A model generated the notes under the pieces. The model searched no databases. It was not told where the DNA came from and was given only the letters and a program-made list of their open reading frames with translations. Positions 1-7,834 of a stretch of DNA of 64,000 bases are shown one piece after another (the first letter of the stretch is position 1; every line of letters begins with the position of its first letter). The stretch is from Kineosporia rhizophila (lineage in GTDB: Bacteria; Actinomycetota; Actinomycetes; Actinomycetales; Kineosporiaceae). The position numbers and the translations under genes were made by a program. The stretch lies in contig NZ_JAJSOH010000026.1 of NCBI RefSeq assembly GCF_021277265.1, positions 41,830 through 105,829 on the forward strand, written 5' to 3'.

Positions 1-164
1 ATGTGGTGCCGCATCCGGCCTTCCAGGCTCAGCCCGGTCTTCTCCAGCACCCGGGCCGAGGCCTGGTTGTCCGGATCCTCGGCATAGGCGTGTACCGCGT
101 CGAAATCGTCGGGCATGATGTCGCGCAGAAGCAGACGTTCGGTGCGCAGTTCGGCGGTGGGCAT
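1..164 (-). pseudogene. GNAT acetyltransferase remnant with internal deletion (runs off the window)
   Basis: Reading leftwards from an ATG at 164 (a GTG lies just before it) gives 54 codons without a stop up to the window edge. The first part, with LRTERLLLRDIMPDDFDAVH, is the typical N-terminus of a RimJ/RimL-like GNAT. After only about 28 residues it passes directly into DNQASARVLEKTGLSLEGRM, which is the C-terminal motif V-VI region of the same family and normally lies roughly 90-100 residues further on. The acetyl-CoA binding loop is therefore missing. I infer an in-frame deletion, possibly between short repeats around the GAGGATCCGGAC sequence. It should have no acetyltransferase activity. 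Confidence 0.7.
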
Positions 165-220
165 CACCCGAAGGTACGCGCCGGGACCGCTGGGGGCCGC
201 CCTGTTTATCCGGATCCGGC

Positions 221-616
221 TCAGTCGTGCGGCTCATGGGCCGACTGGAAGCCGAGCTTGATCAGCGTCTCCATGATCTCCATGGCTTCCTCGGTGTTCT
301 CGATCGGTGTCTGCGAGGGGTAGGGCTTGCAGATCAGATCGACACCGTGGGTGGACCAGCGGCGGGTGAGCACCTCCCCCTGGATCAGCAGGGCCCGGCC
401 GGTCTGGTCGGACATGCTGATGAAGGTCTCTCCGGAGGGGCTGGCGCTGACCCCCATGATCTCAATGTCCTTGCCCATCAGCGCGATCAGGTCGCCCGGG
501 TGGGGCACTTCGGAGAATTCCTTCTCCAACGGCTTGAAATAGGCCGGATTGCGCCGGGTGCCGTCGTGGGCGATGTAGTCCACGATCACCTGAACAGACA
601 TTTGACCGTCAGTCAT
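221..616 (-). CDS. Hypothetical protein, third gene of the pnuC-nadR operon
   Basis: This 131-residue soluble protein is not one I recognise. It has no signal peptide or membrane segment, and its N-terminal half (VQVIVDYIAHDG, RNPAYFKPLEKEF) looks like a small beta-rich domain. The ATG at 616 overlaps the end of nadR by 8 bases, and a second in-frame ATG is at 601. The overlap suggests translation coupled to nadR, so a link to NAD or nicotinamide riboside metabolism is possible, but only by position. Confidence 0.65.
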   Translation of the reverse strand: MTDGQMSVQVIVDYIAHDGTRRNPAYFKPLEKEFSEVPHPGDLIALMGKDIEIMGVSASPSGETFISMSDQTGRALLIQGEVLTRRWSTHGVDLICKPYPSQTPIENTEEAMEIMETLIKLGFQSAHEPHD

Positions 617-1757
617 ACTCGACAGCGTAGCGTGAGCCCGCGCCGAATCCAGGGCCGGAGAACGGCTCTCCGAAGCTCAGCCGCCGGGCCAGGAGCTGCT
701 CCACACTGCGTTCGGCCAGCTTCAGGCGTTGTTCCAGCGTGCCGGTGAGCAATACCCATGAATGCCCGGCCGCGGTCAGCTCGTCGACAAACCACCCGGT
801 CATCGCAGCCCTGACGGCCAGATCGCCCTCCCGGAGCCCGTCGTCGTGCCACGGCACACCCTCGTGGTCAGTGACCAGATAGAGGTGACGATCCGGCAGA
901 TCCAGGGCCCAGGGCTGGGCCGGCCGGGCCTGCTCGCCCAGGTAACGGCGTTCCCAGAGCATGGTCGCGAACGCGTCGGTGTCGCAGATCAGTACCGGCG
1001 ATCCGGAACGCGCCGCGGACTCCTCAGCTCGGGTCTGCTCGTACGCCACCCGGTCGAAGTCTTCGTGGTTCCAGACGATTGCCTCAAGTTCCGGCTCCGG
1101 CCGACCGGCCTCACGCGCCGCCCGCTTCTCGGCATCCCACTTGATCGTGGTGTACTCACGGCCGTACTCCGGCACCCACCCGGTGCGCGCCCACACACCG
1201 CCCTTACTGCGGCAGGATTCGGCAAGCATGGACGAGATCGTGGTAGTTCCCGTCGATTCCGCACCAATCAGGATGATCCGGGTGGTCAAACCGGCTTGCG
1301 TAGCCGGAGCAAGATCGTCCCAGTGGCCGCCCGGATCCGCCCGTACTGCGGTGGCAGACAGGTCGTCCCGCAGCAGGGACACCGCCTTGGCCCCGAACCG
1401 GCCGGCCAGCTCCGGGCCGTAGGCATCGGCCGAGTAGACGGCATCCACGGGAACGGTCTGCCCAGTGGCTCTGATACCCGCCCGCATCACCGCGACCTGA
1501 GCCTGCCAGACCTGCTCGTCACCGACGTCCATCGGTGCATCGCAACGGATCCCACCAACGGTGACCTGAGACTCGTCCTTATGTTCTGCTTTCAGCCAGG
1601 CGACCCGGTGCTCCAGCGGCACGGTCTCGGCGATCGAGGCCATCACCAGCACGGTGACGCGCTCGCACTCGGCCGCGGCCCGCCGGATCACCCGATGATG
1701 CCCCCGGTGCGGCGGATAGAACTTGCCGATGAACAGGCCGTGCCGATAAGCCTTCAC
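609..1757 (-). CDS. nadR: NadR-like bifunctional NMN adenylyltransferase / ribosylnicotinamide kinase
   Basis: The protein is predicted to phosphorylate nicotinamide riboside and adenylate NMN in NAD salvage. Its 382 residues start at a GTG that overlaps the pnuC stop as GTGA. Residues 1-170 are the nucleotidyltransferase domain, with the GKFYPPHRGHH nucleotide-binding motif near residue 10. The C-terminal half is the P-loop kinase domain, starting at GAESTGTTT near residue 190. That loop has Thr where the classical Walker A Lys (GxxxxGKS/T) would be; I believe some actinobacterial NadR proteins share this but cannot check. The E. coli-type N-terminal repressor domain is absent. The gene lies directly after the pnuC transporter, which fits import followed by trapping of the riboside. 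Confidence 0.9.
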   Translation of the reverse strand: MKAYRHGLFIGKFYPPHRGHHRVIRRAAAECERVTVLVMASIAETVPLEHRVAWLKAEHKDESQVTVGGIRCDAPMDVGDEQVWQAQVAVMRAGIRATGQTVPVDAVYSADAYGPELAGRFGAKAVSLLRDDLSATAVRADPGGHWDDLAPATQAGLTTRIILIGAESTGTTTISSMLAESCRSKGGVWARTGWVPEYGREYTTIKWDAEKRAAREAGRPEPELEAIVWNHEDFDRVAYEQTRAEESAARSGSPVLICDTDAFATMLWERRYLGEQARPAQPWALDLPDRHLYLVTDHEGVPWHDDGLREGDLAVRAAMTGWFVDELTAAGHSWVLLTGTLEQRLKLAERSVEQLLARRLSFGEPFSGPGFGAGSRYAVEYD

Positions 1758-2404
1758 GCGTGAATCGTTTCCTTCACTGCTGCGGCCGCCCGCCACCGGC
1801 GCAACCCGTCCAGACACAGCGCCAGGAAGAGCGCATAGACGATGGCGGTGAGGTACAGGTCCTTGCTCACGTACAGCGGGATGTAGATGCAGTCGGCCGC
1901 GATCCAGAAGAACCAGGTGGCAACCCGTCTGGTGTTGAGCAGCCACTGAGCCACCAGCGACAGCGAGGTGGTCAGTGCATCCAGGAACGGGCTGGAGTCG
2001 TGGGTCTCGCGCAGAATCACGGTCAGCACGGCAGTTCCGACGACGACCGCGAGCACACAGATCAGCAGAGTACGCCGATCGGCCTCCCGGATCGGGCTCT
2101 CCTCCTGAACCTCGTTCCGCCCCTGGAACCACTGCCACCAGCCGATGATGCCGAGCGCGATGAAGACGATCTGCAGGCCGGCATCGGCCCAGAGCCGCGC
2201 CGAGGCGAACAGCACCAGGAACATGGCGCAGTTGACGATCCCGACCGGGAAGTTGGCGATGCTCCCGCGGGTGGTCAGCCAGACGCACAGCCCGCCGGTG
2301 ATGAAGCCCAGCAGTTCGGCCCAGGTGACGGGAGCGCCCCACAGGTCGAACACGGCCTGGTTGAGTGGCGCCACCCAGTCGCTCAGGAGATCCATCCCGC
2401 TCAC
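1754..2404 (-). CDS. pnuC: PnuC-family nicotinamide riboside transporter
   Basis: This 216-residue integral membrane protein has about seven hydrophobic segments, including FITGGLCVWLTTRGSIANFP and a WQWFQGRNEVQ motif typical of PnuC (W-x-W-x-x-G). PnuC moves nicotinamide riboside by facilitated diffusion, and trapping by the downstream kinase NadR drives uptake. The stop overlaps the GTG of nadR by 4 bases, so the two are translationally coupled. The small inverted repeat 23 bases upstream of the start may be the operator of this salvage operon. Confidence 0.9.
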   Translation of the reverse strand: MSGMDLLSDWVAPLNQAVFDLWGAPVTWAELLGFITGGLCVWLTTRGSIANFPVGIVNCAMFLVLFASARLWADAGLQIVFIALGIIGWWQWFQGRNEVQEESPIREADRRTLLICVLAVVVGTAVLTVILRETHDSSPFLDALTTSLSLVAQWLLNTRRVATWFFWIAADCIYIPLYVSKDLYLTAIVYALFLALCLDGLRRWRAAAAVKETIHA

Positions 2405-2426
2405 CTCTCGTCGTCCTGACTATTAT

Positions 2427-2441
2427 TCGTCAGAGTGACGA
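2427..2441. promoter_or_regulatory. Candidate operator upstream of pnuC-nadR
   Basis: The sequence is a perfect inverted repeat, TCGTCA-GAG-TGACGA, lying 23 bases before the pnuC start in the gap between two divergent genes. NAD-salvage genes are often controlled by NrtR or NiaR repressors, but I cannot match this repeat to either consensus from memory, so the regulator is unknown. Confidence 0.35.
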
Positions 2442-2553
2442 TAGCTGGTGATGCCGCCGAAAATCCAGAGCTACACCGGGTTGGTTGTCGGCCGGCCCGG
2501 CCGACTGTGATGGAATCCCGGGTCCGATCCCCACCGCCCCGCAAGGACCTCGC

Positions 2554-3183
2554 ATGCCCCAGCAACTCCTGCCCTTCCTGGCCGTGGTCATGATCCTTAC
2601 GCTCACCCCCGGCCCCGACATGGCGCTGGTGCTGCGCAACGGCGTGCGTGGGGGCGTGCGAATGGCCTGGTGGACGGGTCTGGGCTGCTGCGCAGGCATC
2701 AGCGTGTACGCCGCTGCTTCGGCCGTAGGTGTGGCCGCGATCCTGGCCGCCTCGGCCACGGCCTTCACCATCATCAAGCTGGCCGGCGCCGCCTATCTGA
2801 TCTACCTAGGCATCCTGGCCGTATGGCATGCGCGCAAGCAGCCCTCGGTGACGGCTTCTACGGAGACTGGGACCGCCGCCCCCGACCCCGCCACCGCCTT
2901 CCGGCAGGGCCTGCTCAGCAACCTGCTCAACCCCAAGATCGCCCTGATCTTCCTCACCCTCATCCCCCAGTTCGTCTCCCCCGGCGAACCCGCCCTGCCC
3001 ACCACCGCCACCCTGGCCGCCGTCTTCCTGATCGTCGCGGTGGCCTGGTGGCGCCTGTTCTCCCTCGCCGTCGGTGTTCTCGGCGCTGTGTTGTCCCGGC
3101 CGCGGGTACGCGTGAACATCGAGCGCGTCACCGGCGTCGTCCTGATCGGCCTGGGGCTGCGGGTGGCGACGAGCGCGCACTGA
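2554..3183 (+). CDS. LysE/RhtB-family amino acid exporter
   Basis: The 209-residue protein has the LysE family signature: an N-terminal hydrophobic helix with LTPGPDMALVLRNGVRGG, a KLAGAAYLIYLGI segment, and SNLLNPKIALIF in the second half. Such proteins export amino acids or related small molecules across the cytoplasmic membrane. I place the start at the ATG at 2554 because AAGGA lies 7 bases upstream; an earlier ATG at 2485 has no such site. Substrate cannot be told from sequence. It is divergent from pnuC. Confidence 0.88.
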   Translation: MPQQLLPFLAVVMILTLTPGPDMALVLRNGVRGGVRMAWWTGLGCCAGISVYAAASAVGVAAILAASATAFTIIKLAGAAYLIYLGILAVWHARKQPSVTASTETGTAAPDPATAFRQGLLSNLLNPKIALIFLTLIPQFVSPGEPALPTTATLAAVFLIVAVAWWRLFSLAVGVLGAVLSRPRVRVNIERVTGVVLIGLGLRVATSAH

Positions 3184-3227
3184 TAATCCAACTGCGCCGT
3201 GATCATGAGTTTCGGGACACTGGCCCG

Positions 3228-4001
3228 ATGGAAGCCACGCTGCAAGAACTTGAACGCTATTACGACACCGTCCCCCGGCTCAGCGCACGGGCCGAGGACT
3301 TCGGCCCCCTGACGCTGTTCGTCCGCGACAACGGCGGTCACCCCTTCTACGCCCGTCCCACCCTGAGCGCCCAGGAAGCGGTGGCCGCGCAGAACATCGA
3401 GGCCGTACGAGCGCGCCAGCGTGAACTCGGCATACCCGAGACCTTCGAATGGGTGCACGAGATCTCGCCCGGGCTGACGGAGGCTGCGCGGGAGGCAGGC
3501 CTTGAGGTCGCTTCATGTCCCCTGCTGGTCCTGCCTCCCGACGCCGAGGTGTCTCCGCCTACCGCGCCGGTGCAGTTTCTGACGGCGGACAGCCCCGCCT
3601 TGGGCGCTGCGATTGCCGTGCAGCGGTTGTCTTTCTCGGGGAAGGACACAGATCTGGCTGACGAGGTCGCGGCCGCTACGGCTGACGGCACGATCGAGCG
3701 CGCGCAGGCCCAGCTTCGCTCTTCTGCAACGTATTTCTGCGCCGCCCTGGACCCGGACGGCAACCCGCTGAGCGCCGGCCAGCACAACCCCGTCGGCGAT
3801 GTCACCGAGATCGTCGGCGTTGCCACCCTGCCCACCGCCCGGCGTCGCGGTCTGGGCGCCGCCGTCACTGCCGCACTGATCGCCGACGCCCGAGCCCGGG
3901 GCATCCGGACGATCTTCCTCTCGGCCGCGGACCAGAACGTGGCCCGGGTCTATCAACGCCTGGGCTTCGAGCGGCTCGGCACGGCCATGATCGTCGGATA
4001 G
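3228..4001 (+). CDS. GNAT family N-acetyltransferase
   Basis: The protein has 257 residues. The C-terminal third carries the acetyl-CoA binding region (TLPTARRRGLGAAVTAAL, matching R/Q-x-x-G-x-G/A) followed by the usual LSAADQNVARVYQRLGF motif. The N-terminal half (Y-x-T/V-P-R...) resembles other actinobacterial two-part GNATs and may be a degenerate second GNAT fold. The acceptor substrate is unknown. It follows the LysE gene on the same strand after 44 bases, so co-transcription is possible. Confidence 0.8.
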   Translation: MEATLQELERYYDTVPRLSARAEDFGPLTLFVRDNGGHPFYARPTLSAQEAVAAQNIEAVRARQRELGIPETFEWVHEISPGLTEAAREAGLEVASCPLLVLPPDAEVSPPTAPVQFLTADSPALGAAIAVQRLSFSGKDTDLADEVAAATADGTIERAQAQLRSSATYFCAALDPDGNPLSAGQHNPVGDVTEIVGVATLPTARRRGLGAAVTAALIADARARGIRTIFLSAADQNVARVYQRLGFERLGTAMIVG

Positions 4002-4011
4002 AGGTTCGTCG

Positions 4012-4275
4012 GTGATCGACGACAACAGCCTGATCCTCCTGACGCCGTACGCCCAGGGGCTGCGCTCGCAGCCTGGCATCGAGGGCGCTCTGGGCCTCCC
4101 TCTGGAACTCCTGGAAGCCGACCTCACGCCAAAAGCGTTCAGCCTGGCTGCCGTGCTCTTCACCTACCCGGTCGAAAGCCCTCCCCGGGTGGTCGACCTT
4201 CGCCGGCTCGACCGGGGTGACTACCAGGCTGAGCTGAGGGAGCTTGTGAAGCACGGCTGGGTGCTGCTGCAGTGA
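4012..4275 (+). CDS. Hypothetical protein
   Basis: This 87-residue protein begins at a GTG 10 bases after the GNAT stop, without a strong ribosome binding site. It has a leucine-rich middle (ALGLPLELLEADLTPKAFSL) and no signal, membrane segment or known motif. The close spacing suggests it is the last gene of the preceding unit. I cannot assign a function. Confidence 0.5.
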   Translation: MIDDNSLILLTPYAQGLRSQPGIEGALGLPLELLEADLTPKAFSLAAVLFTYPVESPPRVVDLRRLDRGDYQAELRELVKHGWVLLQ

Positions 4276-4404
4276 CCTGTCCCACGGCCAGAAACTTTCT
4301 GGCCAGACTCTGAACTTTTTGGCTGGGTGCTGCATCGAAGTCTGCGTCCAACAAAAACGGCCAGTGGCCCACCGGCCCGGCAGCCGCTCAGCAGGGAGTC
4401 CCCC

Positions 4405-4986
4405 GTGTTCGTGTCCAGCAAGCGCATTCGTCTCGCCGCCGCCTTCGCCGCCTCGGTGACCGGCGCCGGTGTCCTGCTCGCAGTCGGTACCCCGGCCCAG
4501 GCCGCAGTTTCCGAAGATGCCGGCACCGTCGCGGTGGCGAGCGCAGCCGCCAAGCCGGACTACTCGCTGATCCCGGCCAACCGCATGACCAAGGCCGGAA
4601 AGGCCAAGAAGGGCCTGGACTTCGGCTACATCGACAAGGTCACGGTGAAGAACGGCGTGGTGAAGATCCGCTTCGACCGCGCCGAGTTCTACACCGGCCG
4701 CACCGCCAACGAGATCGCCGGCGGAGAGTCGGTCAGCGGATACGAGGTCGTGGACAAGAGCTCCAAGAAGTACACGTTCACCGTGGCCAAGAAGGCCGGC
4801 CTGACCGGCGAGCTGGACCTGGTCTCGTTCGACCAGCAGACCAACCGCCACAAGATCACCCGCCAGCAGTTGATCACCCGGCTGAAGCAGGCCGACAAGG
4901 ACAACCGCCGCGTCGCCGTGTGGCTGCGTCACACCAACGGCGACAAGGGCACCGTGACGTCGCTGGCCGAGCAGTACATCCCCTGA
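4405..4986 (+). CDS. Secreted protein of unknown function
   Basis: The protein has 193 residues from a GTG preceded by CAGGGAG about 6 bases upstream. The N-terminus is a clear Sec signal peptide: SSKRIR, then a hydrophobic stretch ending in GTPAQA, cleaved about residue 33. The mature part is lysine-rich and predicted beta-rich (FGYIDKVTVKNGVVKIRFD), with a segment EFYTGRTANEIA. It resembles small exported proteins common in actinomycetes but I do not recognise the family. It stands alone before a strong terminator. Confidence 0.75.
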   Translation: MFVSSKRIRLAAAFAASVTGAGVLLAVGTPAQAAVSEDAGTVAVASAAAKPDYSLIPANRMTKAGKAKKGLDFGYIDKVTVKNGVVKIRFDRAEFYTGRTANEIAGGESVSGYEVVDKSSKKYTFTVAKKAGLTGELDLVSFDQQTNRHKITRQQLITRLKQADKDNRRVAVWLRHTNGDKGTVTSLAEQYIP

Positions 4987-4998
4987 TCTTTGTCCGAC

Positions 4999-5037
4999 AG
5001 CGGGCGGGCACCTCAAGCAGTGGGGTGCCCGCCCGCT
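4999..5037. terminator. Strong hairpin terminator
   Basis: AGCGGGCGGGCACC at 4999-5012 pairs perfectly with GGTGCCCGCCCGCT at 5024-5037 across an 11-base loop. It starts 13 bases after the secreted-protein stop. There is only a short T-rich tail, as is common for actinobacterial terminators. Confidence 0.85.
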
Positions 5038-5052
5038 TCTTGACGTCCTTTG

Positions 5053-5078
5053 GCTAATACGATTAGCTTGAGGCTAAT
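5053..5078. promoter_or_regulatory. Triple half-site GCTAAT operator
   Basis: GCTAAT-ACG-ATTAGC at 5053-5067 is a perfect inverted repeat, and a third GCTAAT follows at 5073-5078. The array sits 38 bases before the membrane-protein start in an AT-rich stretch that is probably its promoter. Such spacing fits a dimeric repressor (MarR, TetR or ArsR type), but no regulator gene is adjacent. Confidence 0.4.
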
Positions 5079-5116
5079 CAAGAAAGCTTGCGACTGCCGG
5101 ACGAGGGACGAACGCC

Positions 5117-5530
5117 ATGGACAGCACCCCCAGGAAACAGGACCGCACCTCGCACCCCGGCTCCAAGCCCCCTGGCCACGACCTGTTCTCGGGCGGTCTG
5201 CGCTTCCTGACCGAACTGATCGCCTGGATCGCCGCCCCCTGGGCGCTCTGGCCACACTCCATCCTTCTGGCCATCGGCGTCGTCCTACTGCTGATCGTTC
5301 CTCCCGCCATCTTCAGCACTCCCGGCGACCGGCCCGGCGGCGACACCCCCATCGCCGTCCCCGGCGCGGTCACCATCCTCATGCTGCTGTCTCATCTGGT
5401 CGCGGCCACGGCAGCGGCCTGGGCGCTCTGGCCCACCTGGATCGCGGTGGCGGTGACGACCCTCTGCGTCGTCGTGGTGATCACCGAGCAGCCCCGCTGG
5501 CGCGCACTGACTCGACGAAGCCGCCCCTGA
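5117..5530 (+). CDS. Four-helix membrane protein, YrdB/DUF2568-like
   Basis: This 137-residue protein has a charged 25-residue N-terminus and about four hydrophobic helices. The pattern of an initial LRFLTELIAWIAAPWALW helix and later VAATAAAWALWPTWIAVAV resembles the small YrdB (DUF2568) membrane family. That assignment rests on pattern only. It lies behind the GCTAAT operator and stands as a single gene. Confidence 0.6.
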   Translation: MDSTPRKQDRTSHPGSKPPGHDLFSGGLRFLTELIAWIAAPWALWPHSILLAIGVVLLLIVPPAIFSTPGDRPGGDTPIAVPGAVTILMLLSHLVAATAAAWALWPTWIAVAVTTLCVVVVITEQPRWRALTRRSRP

Positions 5531-5569
5531 ACGCCCTCCAACCCTGCATTCCTTGCACAAGGGCCAGGT

Positions 5570-6750
5570 TCAGCCCGGTGTACCGCGCAGGCGCGCGCCG
5601 ACCGAGGCCGGGGCAGCCTTACCGAGCATCTGACACAAGGTCACGACCTCCGCAGCCTCGGTCACCTCGCTCCAACGCCGCATCCCGTCGTTCCACTCGT
5701 CGCCGTACGGCACTGCGGTGACATCACTGACGGCAGTACGCTTCCCGTCTTCCGTGGCCACGGCGAAACTCTGGTGCCCGTCGGTCTGACCTCGAAGGCC
5801 CCAGACCGTTCCGCACGGGGTCACGACCTTGTGAACACCCAGGCCGTAGGCATTCTCGGACCGGTAGGCCGCAGGCAGGTCCACCACGGTCTTCAGCTGC
5901 GTGAGCTGTTCGTCGGAGAACAGCTTGCCGGCGAACAGAGCCGAGACGAAGACGGCCAGATCGTCCTGATCGGAGATCATGGCGCCGGCCGCACCCGCCC
6001 TGCCGTCGATGGGCCAAGCTGCGGTGTCGGTATATTCGGGCAAGGCGCCATCGAACTTCATCGAGTACCCGCGCGCGTATCCCTGGTCGATGTTCGTGGC
6101 CACAGTCTCGGGCAGATAGGTCTTCTTCAGGCCCAGCGGGCCACTGATGCGCTCGTCCACCAGCTCGGGCAGCTCCTGCCCGGTCACCTTCTGCAGCAGC
6201 TTTCCGATCACGATGTAGCCGGTGTTCGATTAGCCCCAGCTCTCCCCGGGCTCGAAATTGGGCCCATGCGGGAACGCCATCGCAAGCAGCTGGTCCTCGG
6301 TCCAGAGCCGCTCCGGATTCGTTCCCAGGACGCCCAGAACTTGTCGTCGTCGATGTAGTCGAACAGGCCGCTGGTGTGGTTGAGCAGCATGCGAACAGTG
6401 ATCTTCTTCCCGTTGGGCACCACGCCGGGCAGGTACTCCGCGAGCGACGCATCCAGATCGACCTTGCCCTCGTCCACCAGCTGAAGACACAACGTCGCCA
6501 TGAAAGCCTTCGCAATACTGCCGATCTGGAACTGATCGGCGGCCTGGATCGTGCGGTCGGTCTCCCGGTCCGCCACCCCCAGGGCCGTGCGCTCGACCCC
6601 TCCACCATCGTCGATCCGCGCCATGAAGCCGGGAACCGCGGCACCCACCACCTGCTGCGCCACCTCATCCATGACTGCGCCGTCCGGCGCCGGCTCGGCG
6701 GCCTTTTCCAACGAACTGCTGCACGCGACCAGAAGCACGGAAGTCACCAT
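5570..6750 (-). pseudogene. Serine beta-lactamase-like lipoprotein (D-Ala-D-Ala carboxypeptidase/class C type), broken
   Basis: The start at 6750 gives a lipoprotein signal with lipobox LLVAC. The fold is that of class C beta-lactamases and related serine hydrolases: the SxxK motif is in IGSIAKAF, and NHTSGLFDY follows. The reading frame shifts near 6325-6345, and in the new frame FEPGESWG is followed by TAA at 6232-6230, then SNTGYIVIGKLL. Intact relatives have Y-S-N here, so the TAA replaces the catalytic Tyr codon. Downstream sequence to 5570 is well preserved (WGLRGQTDGHQSF), which points to recent inactivation. Two separate lesions make sequencing error less likely but do not exclude it. 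Confidence 0.8.
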
Positions 6751-6925
6751 GATCGACCAGATTCTTGGCACATCACGGAGCTTAGTGAGTGACCCATCGG
6801 TAGCAGTGCGTAGCACTATTGTCAGGACTCCAAGTACTCCAGAGCAGACCATGTACTTGACCAGAACGTACGGAGAGCAGACTGATGCTCAGCAGCAGAC
6901 AAGCGCTTCGACCCAAGGAGAGCCC

Positions 6926-7381
6926 ATGCCGACCGATCCCGACGACACCCTCGTCCCCGTCCACGTCCCCCGGCGCCACCTCACCGCCGTCTACGGGTTC
7001 ATCGCCAGCCTCGAGGCCGCCGGTGATGCTGAAGCCCTGCCCGAACCAGCCACCAGCTGGTCTGTCGCAGACCTGAGCCGCTTCGCCGAGCCCCCCACCG
7101 CCACCAGCCTCACCATCGGCAAGGTGCTCGACGTGCTCGCCGGCAAGCCCGGCGACTACTTCTCCACCACCCAGCTCGAAGAGCTGACCGGCGTGCCCCG
7201 CCCCAACCTCAAGGGCGCGTTCTCCGCCCTTACCCGGCACATCAACAAGCACTACGACGGGCGCGACTGGATGCTCGAGTTCCGCTGGGGAACCGAGCTA
7301 GGAGCCGGGCACCCGGCCGAAGCGCACTACCGGCTCACCGAGGAGCAGGCCGACCTCTGGAAGCAAGCCCGCTCGTCCTGA
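6926..7381 (+). CDS. Putative winged-helix protein (DUF6416-like)
   Basis: The 151-residue protein starts at an ATG with AAGGAG 5 bases upstream. The N-terminal part (VHVPRRHLTAVYGFIASLE) is followed by a region that reads as a winged helix: YFSTTQLEELTGVPRPNLKG then a helix and a strand-rich wing ending in HYRLTEEQADLW. This resembles proteins annotated DUF6416 in actinobacteria, though I cannot verify it. The upstream 75 bases carry an inverted repeat, CAAGTAC...GTACTTG, that could be its own operator. Confidence 0.6.
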   Translation: MPTDPDDTLVPVHVPRRHLTAVYGFIASLEAAGDAEALPEPATSWSVADLSRFAEPPTATSLTIGKVLDVLAGKPGDYFSTTQLEELTGVPRPNLKGAFSALTRHINKHYDGRDWMLEFRWGTELGAGHPAEAHYRLTEEQADLWKQARSS

Positions 7382-7408
7382 AAGTTCCTACACAGAAAGG
7401 TGAACGAC

Positions 7409-7810
7409 ATGGCCATGGAAGGCAGGCAGCTGACCCGGGACCAGGTGCTGAGCTGGCGGGAGTCGTGGTCGCAGGCCGACCGCGATCGCATCGCCGCCGC
7501 CCTCGACGCCATCGATGGCGGCGCGTACCTGGCCCCACCGAGCGGCGGCTACCTCGGCGCGTGGGTGAACCACCAGATGGTCTTCACCATCAACCCGGGC
7601 TATGTCGCCTGGCGCCTCGGGCCGTACACGAAAGAGCTTCCATCTGAGCTGTTCCCGAGCATGTACGCGAACGAGACCCACGAGTGGCACGAGCTGTCGA
7701 CGTTCCGCTACTACGGTGGCGGGGTCAAGAACATCGAGGCGGAGGAGAAGGTCTGCCCCATCCACGGAATGACCCTTCCGAAGACCGGGATCTGCGACGA
7801 CTGCGCCTGA
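7409..7810 (+). CDS. Hypothetical protein with C-terminal Cys/His cluster
   Basis: The 133-residue protein starts at the ATG at 7409 with GAAAGG 8 bases upstream; a GTG at 7400 is possible but lies on that site. The middle (GGYLGAWVNHQMVFTINPGY) looks like an immunity or sensor-type beta domain. The last residues, CPIHGMTLPKTGICDDC, form a C-x2-H...C-x2-C pattern able to bind zinc. Family unknown. It lies 27 bases after the winged-helix gene and may be co-transcribed. Confidence 0.6.
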   Translation: MAMEGRQLTRDQVLSWRESWSQADRDRIAAALDAIDGGAYLAPPSGGYLGAWVNHQMVFTINPGYVAWRLGPYTKELPSELFPSMYANETHEWHELSTFRYYGGGVKNIEAEEKVCPIHGMTLPKTGICDDCA

Positions 7811-7834
7811 TTCGGGGCTGCCATACTCGCCCAC

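Noticed and set aside
1758..2342. Upstream part of the long leftward frame that contains nadR
   Set aside because: It is antiregister coding over pnuC; the NadR domain begins at the GTG at 1757.
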